A DNA stretch of 64,000 nucleotides from Antedon mediterranea (Eukaryota > Echinodermata > Crinoidea > Comatulida > Antedonidae). The stretch's first letter is position 1; each line of letters begins with the position of its first letter. A program made the translations under genes and the position numbers. The stretch covers positions 8,846,288-8,910,287 of the forward strand of contig NC_092676.1 in NCBI RefSeq assembly GCF_964355755.1. The letters run 5' to 3'. The notes beneath the pieces were generated by a model, which saw only the letters and a program-made list of their open reading frames with translations, was not told the DNA's origin and made no database searches. Shown piece by piece: positions 11,237 to 22,877 of this stretch.

Positions 11237-14200
11237 TCAAGGAGAACAATTTAAACGCTCATAGAATAAAATATACGCCTGAGCCTTGAGAACTTTCGAT
11301 TCCGCAACTTCAGTTACCTGAGAGTCACTTACGTAAAACCATTTCCCTTTTGATTGCGCAACCGTTTCGCTCGTACTATCTCCGTTCATATTATTGCAAT
11401 CTTCATGTAGTTCATGTTCATTATCAGTAATATTGCTTGTTTTCATATTCTCATGTGATACAGTTGTCTGGTTTTTCTTGTAACTGCATGCTGGTATGTT
11501 TAAAGTGTATTGTAAAAGGTCTGGATTGCTCGGTCTAACTTTCACATACGCAGTGTAGTGACCAGAGTGAAGTCTACCACTATGTTCCACAACACCATAG
11601 AGGGCATACATCACTCTGTCTTTGCTATCAGCAAATTTCTGTACAGATAAAATAATATTTTTTCCTAATAATATTTATAATTATAAATTTCATAGTTGTA
11701 AATTAAATAATAGTGAGGGGAGTCCCGTGTTCTCTGTTAGGAGCTTATTGTACTAAGCCTCGGCATTATGTGGTAGGGTGGCCAGTTCCATTCCACGCAG
11801 CCTTTTTTCTCCCTAGTATTTTCAACCAGGTACTCATTTACAGCTGAGTGGACTGGGAGTGGTCGGGAATTGAACCCGGGTCTATCTGTATGACAGTCAA
11901 GTGTCTTAACCACTCGGCTATCCAACTCCATTAAATAATAGTAGATAAAGTATGAACTTACACGGCAGTTTGTACTGCAGAAGGGGGCCAGGTCTAACAA
12001 CAATGGGAAGTCCACTTGCCTAGTAACCTTGCGAAGGTTGAAACCATTCTGAAAAAAGGGAACAAAAATAGAATCATATAGATGACATAAAATACCTTAA
12101 ATTATATTTAATTTATATATAACAATTGTGGGAAAGGAAAAGGACTATCTTTCACATTTTATATTAAACATATATTTTAAACCTTGAATTAAACTCTGTC
12201 TACACTATCAAACTAGTTTGACAAAAAAATGTGATGTGCCCAAATATGGTAGTGAAGCGCCCAAATATGGTAGTTATATGACATCATCATAATATGGGCA
12301 CATAACATTTTTTTGTCACATCAAGTTTGATAGTGTATACAGTGCTTTAAGTTACATTCACACTTGTTCCACGGCACTGTTCAATCTCTATATGATTTAC
12401 CATATTTAACAAAACACATTTAGTGGTCGCCTTTTATAGGAATAATTTTTACCTAGGGCTTACCTGCATAAATCGCTTAATATGTAACGTTAAAATGGAA
12501 GGTGGTCGATGAATTAGCATCTGTTTGCTTGCATCTTGATAAACAGTTTTACCTTAAATAAAATAAATTAAAAAAAACACCATAATAAATCAGATATTTA
12601 AATAAACACAGTTTATAACCTGTCAATTCTGTAAACAACAAATTAAATTTTAATAGATAGGTCTCGATTTGTACGACCTTTGACATACGCACATTGGACC
12701 TAGAATCTGTTATTAAACTGTGTCAAAAAACCGAGTGAGGAAGCATATCACTGCATGCGGAAAATGACTGAACACAACATACCTAGGTTGTTGTAAATCG
12801 CTAACGCCTTAGGCTCGAACGCAAACGCAAATGACAAATCATGATGTGATGATCATCTAAATTTTCGCTTGTGATTGGCCAATTCACTTACATTGTATGT
12901 ACACCCTTGCGTTGCGTTGAAGTGAGAGAACCAAGCTTTAATATCTATAAATAGTTATGCCTACCTGTACCAGCTTCTTCAGTACAGATTTCACAGCCGA
13001 ATTTGTTAGATCCTGTAAGTAGCTCAGGCAATGTAAATTGCTGTAGGCATGTCTGTACTGAGCATTCATTAACTTTCGCATTGTACCGACACATACTACT
13101 AACACTCTTTGTCCGTCGCTTCACAATTTGCGATTTTTCGGGCCCACCACATGCTACGCTTGATTTACTAGCCTCAGAGTCGTCATCCTCATTAAATACA
13201 GAGTCATTCGTTTGATTTGTACGTTCGGTTGCTGGACTGCAGTTCCCTGGGCTGTGTCCGCTTTCACTGCTATGACCATTAGTGCCGCTGGTTTGATGAC
13301 TGCCGCTTCCTTGTATTCCATTACATTGCTCGGTAGCTTTCAAATCGGATTCTTCACTTTCATTGGATAATGGATCGCTAGACGTGTTTGGCACTTTGCT
13401 TGGTTGCTTCACAACAGACGACGCATCACATAGTTTATTCATAGCATCTTCTTCGCTCTCCATCTCTGCACAATAACCATTTGGTTGTACACCACCTTCA
13501 TCTTCAGTCAGCGTAAGATTTGAGAATTTATTTTCAAGTCCTACTTGCTCTTTTTCTCGGGTATTGAGTTCTTCCGCTTCTTTATTATCTAAATGTTTTG
13601 TTTTATCGTCGATGGCGGCCAACACTTCCAAGTGGCTTGTGTCGGAGAGGTTACCAGCCTCTGCGTTTTTTTCCATTTTATTTTTAAGACGTGGATCAAG
13701 TGACGTTTCACTATCGGCGTCATTTGGATCGTAGTTGTCATTGCAATGATCAGTTTCATTCGTTGATTGATTATTCGTTTCTTCTTCTTTATTTCCACTT
13801 CCCTTTTTTGAAGACTAAAGAAAAGAAAATAATTTTGTAATCAACCAAAAGAATCCAGAGAATCTGGAAATATTATGAGCAAAAACTATAAGTGGCCTAT
13901 AATGATATTCCATTATTCTTTCTTTAGTACAGTCAACTCTCCCAATACCGGACACCTTTGGGCCGGCCAAATAAGTCTGGTTTTCCGGAAAGTCTGGTAT
14001 TCGGAATGTGTTTTTAATGGTGAAAATAAATTTGGGACCTTTTGATCCTCAAAAAAAGTCTGGTATTGGGAGAGTTTCTGGTTTTCAGAGAGTCCGGTAT
14101 TGGGAGAGCTGATTGTACAAGCTCAAAATAGAAAACTACAAAAACAACAGCCTGCCAAAACAAAATTATTGGTTAAATTTGTAACCAATAAGGTGCACAT

Positions 14201-17200
14201 GATCAGTTATTACCAAAACATCCAGATGCCCAATAACAACGCAAAAATTTGTCCTCCAGGTCAAAGGTTAAAAATTATCTCATTTATCTGATAATTAATC
14301 GATTTGAGTGAGATAAATATTGGTTAATTTTTCTTTATTGAAATCGGTTAAAGCCTGTTTCCACAGGCTTAATATCGGTTAATTTTTGGCTGCGGAAACA
14401 CAGCCTTATTAATTGTTTTTGGCCAGAATGGTAAAAATGTATACTTCAAGACTTTTTGCCGGATAAAATTTTTCTATACACAAGTTTGTAAAAAATATGG
14501 AGATTGCAATTTGGGATGCATGTTGCGTCGTTTAATCCTCACCTGGATCTATAATCCCTAACACTGTGGCAAGGAATTAGGCACGTTCCAATGTGCACAA
14601 TGAATTAACATGGCATAATTAGGTCCTGGAGTGTCGCAAATCCAAAGCTCACTAAAGCGTGGTTTCCACTAGCGACGCAACGCAAGGACGTAACGCAACG
14701 CAAGTGAATTGACCAATCACAAGCGTTGGCTTATTCGCTTGTGATTGCTAAAGCGTGGTTCCCACTAGCGACGCAACGCAAGGACATAACGCAACGCAAG
14801 TGAATTGACCAATCACAAGCGATGGCTTATTCGCTTGTGATTGCTAACCGTCTATAACTTCGCTTTGCCATTGGTTGAAACGCTTGCGTTGCATTTACGT
14901 CCTTGCGTTACGTTCTAGTGGGAACCAAGCTTTATAAATACCATGAAAGAACCTAACCTTAGCTTGTTTCCTAGCCTGCTTCTTTGCTTTGTTCATCTGG
15001 TGTTTACTGGGTTTTTCTTCTTTTTTCTGCTGATTTTCTACCATATTTAGCAATGTAGGTTTACGCATCTGAAATGTACAATTTGTTACCATATTTCCTC
15101 TTACCAAAGACAATGAAGCAACATAGAGCAACATATGAGCTAGCTTACATGTATATTGTCATTGTGATAGCATCTGTAAAAACATTAAATAAAATGATTA
15201 CCTTTGCTTCTGAAATAGGTAGCGACAGGTCAAGGAACGCCTCATGTACTTCTGAAACCTAAGATATATTAAAAAAAATATATATAAAAATTACAAACTA
15301 CATTAACATATTGACTCCATGTATCCTCAGTTCATGCATACACATTGAACAGGGGTGTTTGACATATTGACTCTATGTATCCTCAGTTCATGCATACACA
15401 TTGAACAGGGGTGTTTGGCATATTGACTCTATGTATCCTCAGTTCATGCATACACATTGAACAGGGGTGTTTGACATATTGACTCTATGTATCCTCAGTT
15501 CATGCATACACATTGAACAGGGGTGTTTGGCATATTGACTCTATGTATCCTCAGTTCATGCATACACATTGAACAGGGGTGTTTGGCATATTGACTCTAT
15601 GTATCCTCAGTTCATGCATACACATTGAACAGGGGTGTTTGACATAATTTTACATAAGAGATAAAATACATTACATTATGAACAAATTAGGGGCAAATAA
15701 TATATCACGGACAACCCCTATTTAGGGACACTTCTATTAAAGGGACACTTTGTTGGGTCTTGAAGGTGTCCCCTTAATAGGGTTGTATTTGTTTTTACCT
15801 GTTTGCAGTTTTGACAATGTACAGCACTTATTAGATAGCCGCCAAACACACTGTCTACAAATGTATGCTTACACATGGAGCCAAGATCTAAAAGACAAAA
15901 TAATTATGAAAATTTCAGCAAAAATACTAGATCTTCCCCAATTTGTATTAACAGATTCTGCCAAAAAAGGAAAGACAATTAATTCAGCAATGAGACAACA
16001 TCAGGCTAGGCCTATAGCTTACATACGATGTTCGTACGTTACCATTTTTAACCAGCTATGAGCCTACAAAACTAAGCCAAACTAAGCTAGGCCTAGAAAC
16101 GTCTATGAGAGAACTTTCGACGCGAGCTACTTAGGTAGTGCATTGTTTTTCTCTTTTTATCATAATTAACCTTAGAACGCATATTTAAGACAAGAAATGA
16201 CCTGTTTTTAAAATTTTATATGCATTATTTTTACAAAATGTCAGCAATTGCAGGTCTAGTGTCTTTATGGATTAAATTACTGCTTACATTTTACTTTTCC
16301 TTTGACTTCAGGATCAACATTTTCTGGCTTAACATTCTTCTTCATGTTAAATGAGCTTAAAATACCTTCTTTCATTCTCTACATAAAATCAAAATATTTC
16401 AATTACCATTTATAGCTTTTCAAATATAAGTTTAGTAACTAGATGATAAAGATTGCAGCTACAGCAATAAGAATAAAACTATGAATTAAGAAAATAAAAG
16501 TGTAAAAATATAGCACAACAGTGTAGCAGCTCTGTATACACTATCAAACTAGTTTGAAAAAGAAAGTGTGGATGCCCAAATATAGTAGTGATATGACATC
16601 AACATGTCCATGTATGGGCACATCCCATATTTTTGTTATATAAAGTTTGATAGTGTAGACAAAATGAATAACTTCATATAAATACCAGTGCAAATGAGTA
16701 TAACGCACTGTGTAATATATCTTTACACTGATGATGGGAAGTACCTAACTAAATATGTATGTTTAAAAGCGACGTTCAATAAAGAAGAAATTAAAACTGC
16801 TTACAGAAGTTATTTTGTTTATTAAGTTAATTTATAAACTTTTCACTCTTAGAAGCTTCAATTAAAAGCCTTTAAATAAAAAAAAAAAATGACAGTAAAC
16901 CTAATCTAATATTACCTTGAATTCTTCATTCTTCATGCCATCTAAAAGGTAACGCAACAGTTCATGACTGTCTTGTTGTTGGTATCCCTTGAATCTAGAA
17001 GCTCTAGAAAGGACACAGGAATGGAAAATGTGTAAAAAGTTGTACATACACCAGGCTGGACTACTGGTTGAGCCTGTATAGTTTGTACATACACACACAT
17101 AACTCTGGAGTTTTGCTAGGCCATGTGACAGGGTACCTACAAAACATACTTACTTATCACACATACACTAGGGCACACACCATAACTCTGGAGTTTTGCT

Positions 17201-20200
17201 AGGCCAGGTCAAGGGGTAAAAGACATACTTACTTGTCACATGTACACTAGGGCACACACCATAACGCTGGAGTTTTGCTAGGCAAGCTCAAGGGGTACAA
17301 GACATACTCCCTTATCACACATACACTAGGGCACACACCATAACTCTGGAGTTTTGCTAGGCCAGGTCAAGGGGTACAAACATACTTACTTGTCACATGT
17401 ACACTAGGGCACACACCATAACTCTGTAGTTTTGTTAGGCCAGGTCAATGGGTACAAGACATACTCCCTTATCACACATACACTAGGGCACACACCGTAA
17501 CTCTGTAGTTTTGCTAGGCCAGGTCAAGGGGTACAAGACATACTGTACTCCCTTATCACACATACACTAGGGCACACACCATAACTCTGGAGTTTTGCTA
17601 GGCGAGGTCAAGGGGTACCAAGGCATACTTATCTGTCACACATACACTAGGGTACACACCATAACTCCGGAGTTTTGCTAGGCCAGGTCAAGGGGTACAA
17701 GACATACTTAATTGTCACATATACACTAAAGCGCACACCATAACTCTGTAGTTTTGCTAGGCCAGGTCAAGGGGTACCAAGGCATACTTATCTGTCACAC
17801 ATACACTAGGGTACACACCATAACTCCGGAGTTTTGCTAGGCCAGGTCAAGGGGTACAAGACATACTTACCTGTCACACATACACTAGGGCAAACACCAT
17901 AACTCTGTAGTTTTGCTAGGCCAGGTCAAGGGGTACAGAACATACTTACTTGTCACAGACTTTGTTAAATAAGTCTCTTGGATTAACAGCATAGCTGCGA
18001 CTTGTATCACGCATTTTGTTGAAGAAAAGCGCCAATGCTTGCGTTAAAGGGTTCCCCTCTGGTAGATGTATTTTCAAAGCATCCTGGGAATTAAACAAAT
18101 TAAAGTATTAAATAAAATTGATTAGGAAGTAGAAAAATATAGTCATACAAATGCAGATACAACTTTCTTGAGAAAGTTAAATTGAAATAATTATTAGCAT
18201 TATTTCATGGAGTGGTAAACATAGGATGTAAACGTCATTTTGAAGGGACAGCACACAATCATTAGGCTACTAGGATAAAGGTGGTATGTGAATACCTAGA
18301 AAAATGTCTACTCTTTGATATTAACATTTTTTTAATCTTAATAAAAAAACAATATTTTTATTTATTTTTTACAAAATTTTTTCTCAATTGGCCAATTACA
18401 GGATAGGAAAAAAATCACTTTCTAATTTAAATCTTATGGGTAAAGCTTTGTTTTCACTTGGACAGTAGTTGCACGGTTTTGACCATGAACAAATTCTGGT
18501 TCTGTAATGTGATGGACCCTGGGATTAGTAAGCAATTATTTCAACTACTAATAGTGTCAATAAGTTTTATATAACATGGCATTTGGAACTCACAATAAGG
18601 TGCTTGTCCGCATCGCTTTCATCCTCATCTTCATCAGTAGAGCATGCAACGTCTATAAATAGCTTGGTTTCGTTTGGTATGGTAATATCTCGTGCCATCC
18701 AAACTTTGTCTAAAACATCTTTGAATACGTAAGTTTGATTTAAAATCTAAAAAACGAAAGAAAACATGAAAGAGGTATTTGCATTATTTATCAGCTGTAT
18801 AAATTAAAAATTAAACCAAGAAGGCCAAAATTTACAGTAAAATTTATAACTCATATTTGTACATAGAGTTATTAAATAGTTCAACTCAGTCCATTAAATA
18901 TAAATGTATAAAGCAGCAATAGAGTAGAACCCTTTGTATGGGGCACTACCGGGACACAACAAAGTGTCTCCTTGTGTCTCAAAAGAAGAGTTTTGAAGCA
19001 AGAAAACAAAAATAATTTACCTGCATAACAGCATTAAAGAAACATGTATTCCCAAGATTGCTTAATCCCTGTGAAAATAAACAATCTAAATTGAAAATAT
19101 CAATAAAATATTGTAATATAATTATTATAAAATATAACAGTGTAGTTTTGATTAAACAAGATTTTAATTTGTTTCAAATATCATCAATTTGTATATTTTC
19201 ATAATTATATGATAAAGTTTGTAGGTTTATATTGGAAAAGTCACACAAACATATTTGGTAATTAACTAAACTGGTTTTCTTCATTAGTAATTCTGTATCA
19301 GTAATTGATTGGTTTATTATTAAATAAATTTCACAATCATTTATACAGATAGCAGCTTTGGGTTAAGTTACACCATATGCTGTGTAAATAAACCTTGTTT
19401 CACCAGCTGTGCAGTTTTCTATTAATTACATAACAGTAACACTCAAGGATTAGATATAAAATCACTAAATGCTGGTCAGAAAATATCACAAAAACCTACA
19501 ATGGTCACTATGAGTTGATGATAAAAAAAAGGTTAATTAAATATAACTAAAAATGTTGATGGCATGAGTTAAATAATACGTCCATTAATTTGACGCAAAT
19601 GTTGAATAGAATGACCCTTACCTTGACCTTTACTGGTACGTCGCCTTTTCCAACATTTGCTGTTTTTTTTACTGCCCCATCTTCAGGTTTTATTTCTTTT
19701 TTCTTCTTCACTATTATTAATAATCAAGTAAAATTGATTTTTTATTCTAGCAGTTGGATAATATAATATAAACTCTGTGTTATGACAGCAGTGTTTTTTT
19801 TATTCTTGAATATTATAAAACACCAATGATGCATGACTATGAAGTAACACAATTGTGGTCACTTCCGTACTCGTTCAGTGATAATGACTGTTACATGTTT
19901 ATTCAGAAACACAAATATTTACTGGGCTGAGGAACATGGTTAAAAATATAGCCCAAGGTGATCTAGAGACTATACTATATCCCAAGACGAAGTCAATAGA
20001 TATAGTATGTCTCCAGATCACTGGATGAAAGCCCAGTTAATCTTTGATTTATATACGGTACGATTGGCTGTAGGCTAGGCCGAGGCAAACATGGACTTGG
20101 TTGGAGTAGGCCTAGGTTAGGCCTAGTTAGTGACAAGTTAATCATCATAGGCTAGGGATATATAATAGATAAAAGATTTACATGAGGATGTTGACTTGCA

Positions 20201-22877
20201 GGCTGTTCTCATCTGTTTCTTCACAAACTGTAGACTTTCTTCTACCTTTTTGTGTACATCTTGAGGGACTTCATTGTCACATTCATAACACCTAAAATAA
20301 ACAAACAAAAAGTGGTGTTGATAGTTGGTATACCTCCTTGGTAGAGTCTTCTGAGTGGGTGTTATGTAATCAAGGCAATCTAACAACAGGACACTGAGCT
20401 CGTCTTGTCAAGATAGTAATTTGTAACAGTCCTTTGATCTTATGTTTGGCTGCGACAAATACCTACAGTACTATGTACATTCTTCACGCCACACAGTGTC
20501 TGTTAAGGGTCTGATTCTGTTGCATCCACAGATAAACCCTTTGATCTCCAGAGTTGTTAGATTGCCTGTGTGGAATTAGGCTGAATAGAAGGCCCTTAAA
20601 ATAAGACTGGCGGAAGACTTTGACTTTATTGGTTTAAACCAATAAAAGACCGCATATATAATATTTTTCATCCAGCACAAAAACATTTTTGTTAATTTGG
20701 GAGGTATAAGCTTACCAAATAGCCCATGTGTAGATGTTGACAGACAATGAATGTGCTCCTGAACGAGGTGTATTGTAGTGCTTTAATGCATGCTGATTGG
20801 GTGAATATCGACCACAACCCTAACAACAAAATAAATAACATTAATACAATACAATGTTACAAATTCAGTACTGGTTTTAAAAATTAAAAATTGATACGAC
20901 AGTCAACTCTCTTTGATAGGAAACTTTTTTTTAAAAAGTGTATGTATAACTGTTAAAAAATAGTATTTAGTATATAACAATAACATAAAATATTATGAAG
21001 AACCACATAAAATCAGAATTATATTTTTGTTAAAATTAACTATTATTAATGAAAATAAATAAATTAATCATATTTATTTTTTTGCATACAAGGATTGTAT
21101 AAGAATCATTCTTAAAGTTTATACACACAAACTGGAACACAAAAATAGTGGTGAATGTCTGAGTAGTGGGCGGGGCTTCAAATTAGCATATCTGATTGGC
21201 CAATTCAGTCATATTCAATCATTCCTCTCAGTGGTGGAATATTATTTGAGTTGTGATCAGTCGCGTAACGTACAGTCTTGATGCCCCTGGTTTAGGAACC
21301 CTAAGTGGCCATCCAGCTCTTTTTTTCGACATGTTTTAATGCCTGTTTTTTATCTGGACACTGCTTAATTAAGGGCCCCTGGATTTAGCCAGTGAGCCAC
21401 AGGTTGTGATTATGTTTAGTTTAACATATCTCTATCATTAAAATATTCAAGAATAAGCTCACCTGATAACCACAGGCTAAACAAAGCCAAACAGCAGCTT
21501 CTTGAGAAGAGTCAACATCATTCCCGTCATCAGCTTTATCTTTTGAGCATTCCTGAAATAAAAATACATTACTGGCACAATTTTAATAGATATGGCGTAG
21601 ACTACGACCACCAAAACCAATCTAGATCTAGGACGTTCTTTGTTGTAAATACTGTAGTGTAGCATTCATTTGTGTGCTTCTAACATTTGTTTTGACGATA
21701 ACTCTATACTGTAATATTAATATGTATATCAATTTTAATAATTTTTAATTGTTTTAACAGTATTTTACATTTGCCTATGGAGTTTTTGCAATCTGTGTTT
21801 TTACAGTATGTCTTTTTTTCTTCTTTTTTTTTTAAAATTTGATCTATTTTGTAGTTTTATTGTCTTAATTATGCCAAGCAAAAAGAATTTCCAATTTAAG
21901 TGGACATACAACATTTCTTAAATCTTAAATCAAACATTATGTTCACTTTTTTTTGGAAATTTTACCATATTTTTAAAAGTGGAGATGAAGTTTTATCAAT
22001 TTGCTACCGAATCAATAAAATATTTTCACTTGACAGTAAATAAATATTTTTGGTCGTCCAATTACTTACCACACAAGCTCCAATACACGCATTTTTTAAG
22101 GTCTTGCGTATCTGATTCTGATTGGCTGCTTTTGAAGCATGTTCACAACCTATAAATAATAAAAAACATTGTATTAAGGCCTACAGTAGTTTTCAAAAAC
22201 ACCATTAATAGAATCAAATATAAATATGTGGTTTATATTCACTGGTATTCATTTAGGAATTTCATTACTGAAAAAATAAGTAAAGCAAAGGCAGAATTAT
22301 ATTATAGTAGTAGTATTAAAGGCTTAGTTTGATTGTGCAAATGGTACATATCCAAATAGAAATTTATACTGATTGAAAGGGTATTTTCAACGGCGCAGAT
22401 CCGTTTATAATAGCGGGGGAAACGTATAAATACTTTAGACTGGGGGCCAAGGGTTGCCAAGATACCCCGGTTGACGATCTGGAAGCCCAGATACAATTAT
22501 TTTGGGTTACGCAATTTTAGCTACTGGTCCTGATGCGCCACTGGTTATATTCGCACAGAATCTATTCTTCTTAGATTCTTAGATACTGTATTTTCTGAAT
22601 GTGTGTCATAGAAGTCTTATTTTCTATTTCATTTCAACAATTTAATGATTTTGCTGTTGAAAAATGAGGGGTACAATCCCCCACCAATAAAAAATATGTG
22701 GGGGGAGGGGGGGGGGGGATGTCCCCTTTGTTAAAAAATTGAGGTTCAGAAAACTGACTGACCCGAGACTGATTCTCCAGTTTCTTCATCACTCGATGGC
22801 CTGTCTTTATAATTCTTATCTGCTTTCTTTCGTTTCTTACCCATCTCAATATCCTCATCCACGGATTTAACCCGCAT
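11237..22877 (-). CDS. USP16: USP16/USP45-type ubiquitin carboxyl-terminal hydrolase, complete, 18 coding exons
   Basis: The exons in coding order are 22763-22877, 22070-22149, 21463-21552, 20716-20819, 20182-20291, 19622-19710, 19021-19068, 18594-18746, 17950-18083, 16916-17003, 16288-16378, 15799-15854, 15202-15258, 14958-15068, 12965-13814, 12464-12552, 11962-12048 and 11237-11638. They total 2754 nt (917 aa plus TGA), and every junction keeps phase. Order: basic N-terminus, ZnF-UBP, Cys box [44 protein letters not shown] zinc ribbon, [16 protein letters not shown], His box [15 protein letters not shown], final AYILFYERL. Family members are cysteine proteases that remove ubiquitin, USP16 notably from histone H2A. 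The start is the ATG at 22877 (MRVK, as in vertebrate USP45); a second in-frame ATG at 22844 gives MGKKR, as in USP16. The protein may be a co-orthologue of both. Confidence 0.93.
11715..11929 (-). mobile_element. tRNA-derived SINE with 13-bp target-site duplication
   Basis: The same 13 bases, ATTAAATAATAGT, stand at 11702-11714 and 11930-11942, directly flanking the element. On the minus strand it starts with a tRNA-like A-box (TAGCCGAGTGGTTAAGACA) and a B-box (GGGTTCAATTCCCGA). It lies in the last intron of the USP gene. The duplication ends about 15 bases past the exon 17 donor (GTAAGT, 11961-11957). Confidence 0.85.
12201..12337. mobile_element. Short MITE with TACACTATCAAACT termini
   Basis: Inverted ends TACACTATCAAACTAG and AAGTTTGATAGTGTA bound 137 bp containing GCCCAAATATGGTAG. 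It is in a USP intron. The second copy is at 16537-16657. Confidence 0.75.
12779..12940. mobile_element. Degenerate copy of the GCAACGCAAG MITE family
   Basis: The right end (CCTTGCGTTGCGTTGAAGTG, then AACCAAGCTTTA) and the core CGCTTGTGATTGGCCAATTCA match the element at 14653-14934. The left end is poorly preserved. It ends about 25 bases from the exon 15 splice donor. Confidence 0.5.
12965..13814 (-). other. USP16: 850-bp exon coding an acidic, Ser/Asn-rich insert in the USP domain
   Basis: This exon codes about 283 residues between the lysine-rich KKQARKQAK stretch and the CEIC zinc-ribbon half. Most is low complexity (Glu, Asp, Ser, Asn, Thr) with runs such as SESEES-like patches. It ends in the conserved [22 protein letters not shown]16 and USP45 carry a disordered insert at this place, so the position is expected; its content is lineage-specific. 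Confidence 0.85.
13928..14117. mobile_element. pogo/Tigger-like MITE
   Basis: The ends CAGTCAACTCTCCCAATAC and GTATTGGGAGAGCTGATTG are inverted copies, and the element is flanked by TA on both sides. Internal copies of the tip (TCTGGTATTGGGAGAG) are also present. The tip resembles that of Tigger-type elements, and the TA target fits the Tc1/mariner superfamily. Confidence 0.65.
14150..14403. mobile_element. MITE of the GGCTGCGGAAACAC family
   Basis: The right terminus TTTTTGGCTGCGGAAACAC is mirrored by a worn left end (CCTGCCAAAAC). The interior has CATGATCAGTTATTA and GGTCAAAGGTTAA, as in the fuller copy at 26740-27050. Confidence 0.6.
14653..14934. mobile_element. Foldback MITE with GCAACGCAAG inverted ends, left half duplicated
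   Basis: TIRs are TAAAGCGTGGTTTCCACTAG and the inverse CTAGTGGGAACCAAGCTTTA, continuing inward through ACGCAACGCAAGGAC and GTCCTTGCGTTACGT. The left half is present twice in tandem (14653-14750 and 14752-14850). It ends 23 bases from the exon 14 donor of the USP gene. Relatives lie at 2935 and 12779. Confidence 0.75.
15306..15640. repeat. 56-bp tandem repeat, six copies
   Basis: Six nearly identical 56-bp units, each with CATATTGACTCTATGTATCC and ending GAACAGGGGTGTTT. Differences between units are single bases (GACAT or GGCAT at the joint). It sits in the intron between USP exons 12 and 13. Confidence 0.9.
16537..16657. mobile_element. Second copy of the TACACTATCAAACT MITE
   Basis: Bounded by TACACTATCAAACTAG and AAGTTTGATAGTGTA, 121 bp, in a USP intron. 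The interior (GATGCCCAAATATAGTAG, TATGGGCACAT) matches the copy at 12201. Confidence 0.75.
17090..17957. repeat. 79-bp minisatellite overlapping a splice junction
   Basis: About ten and a half units of roughly 79 bp, each with ACACTAGGGCACACACCATA, GGAGTTTTGCTAGGCCAGG and a tail CATACTTACTTGTCACA. The rightmost tail is the real junction of USP exon 9: on the minus strand it reads TGTGACAA, then GTAAGTATG. The array therefore repeats the last bases of the exon together with its donor. Some units keep the donor-like TTACTTGTCAC; others change it (CTCCCTTATCAC, TTATCTGTCAC, TTAATTGTCAC). Confidence 0.92.
19021..19068 (-). other. USP16: Catalytic Cys-box exon of the USP gene
   Basis: This 48-bp exon encodes exactly [16 protein letters not shown], with the nucleophilic Cys in NTCFFN. 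The catalytic His (SGHY) and the following Asp (WFYVSD) are in the last exon, 11237-11638. The triad is therefore complete and the enzyme is predicted to be active. Confidence 0.92.
19950..20025. repeat. Imperfect inverted repeat in a USP intron
   Basis: GTGATCTAGAGACTATACTAT is mirrored by ATATAGTATGTCTCCAGATCA about 30 bases on. It may be a small MITE remnant. Confidence 0.5.
20182..22149 (-). other. USP16: ZnF-UBP domain of the USP gene (exons 2-5)
   Basis: Exons 2 to 5 encode a BUZ/ZnF-UBP finger. The Cys and His come from CEHAS, followed by [41 protein letters not shown] and WCYECDNEV. All the usual Cys/His zinc ligands appear to be present. The GRY and QHALKHY segments match family members that bind the free C-terminal Gly-Gly of ubiquitin, so binding is inferred to be intact. 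Confidence 0.88.

Noticed and set aside
11860-11929. Possible functional tRNA gene on the minus strand
   Set aside because: Boxes A and B are present, but the element continues into a SINE body with a 13-bp target duplication and the cloverleaf is imperfect.
14895-15134. Alternative start for USP exon 14 at 15134
   Set aside because: It runs through the intron upstream of the acceptor at 15069-15070; the spliced frame is fully consistent without it.
15306-15640. Regular 56-bp repeats that might suggest a CRISPR array
   Set aside because: The units are contiguous with no variable spacers, and lie in a eukaryotic intron, so this is a plain tandem repeat.
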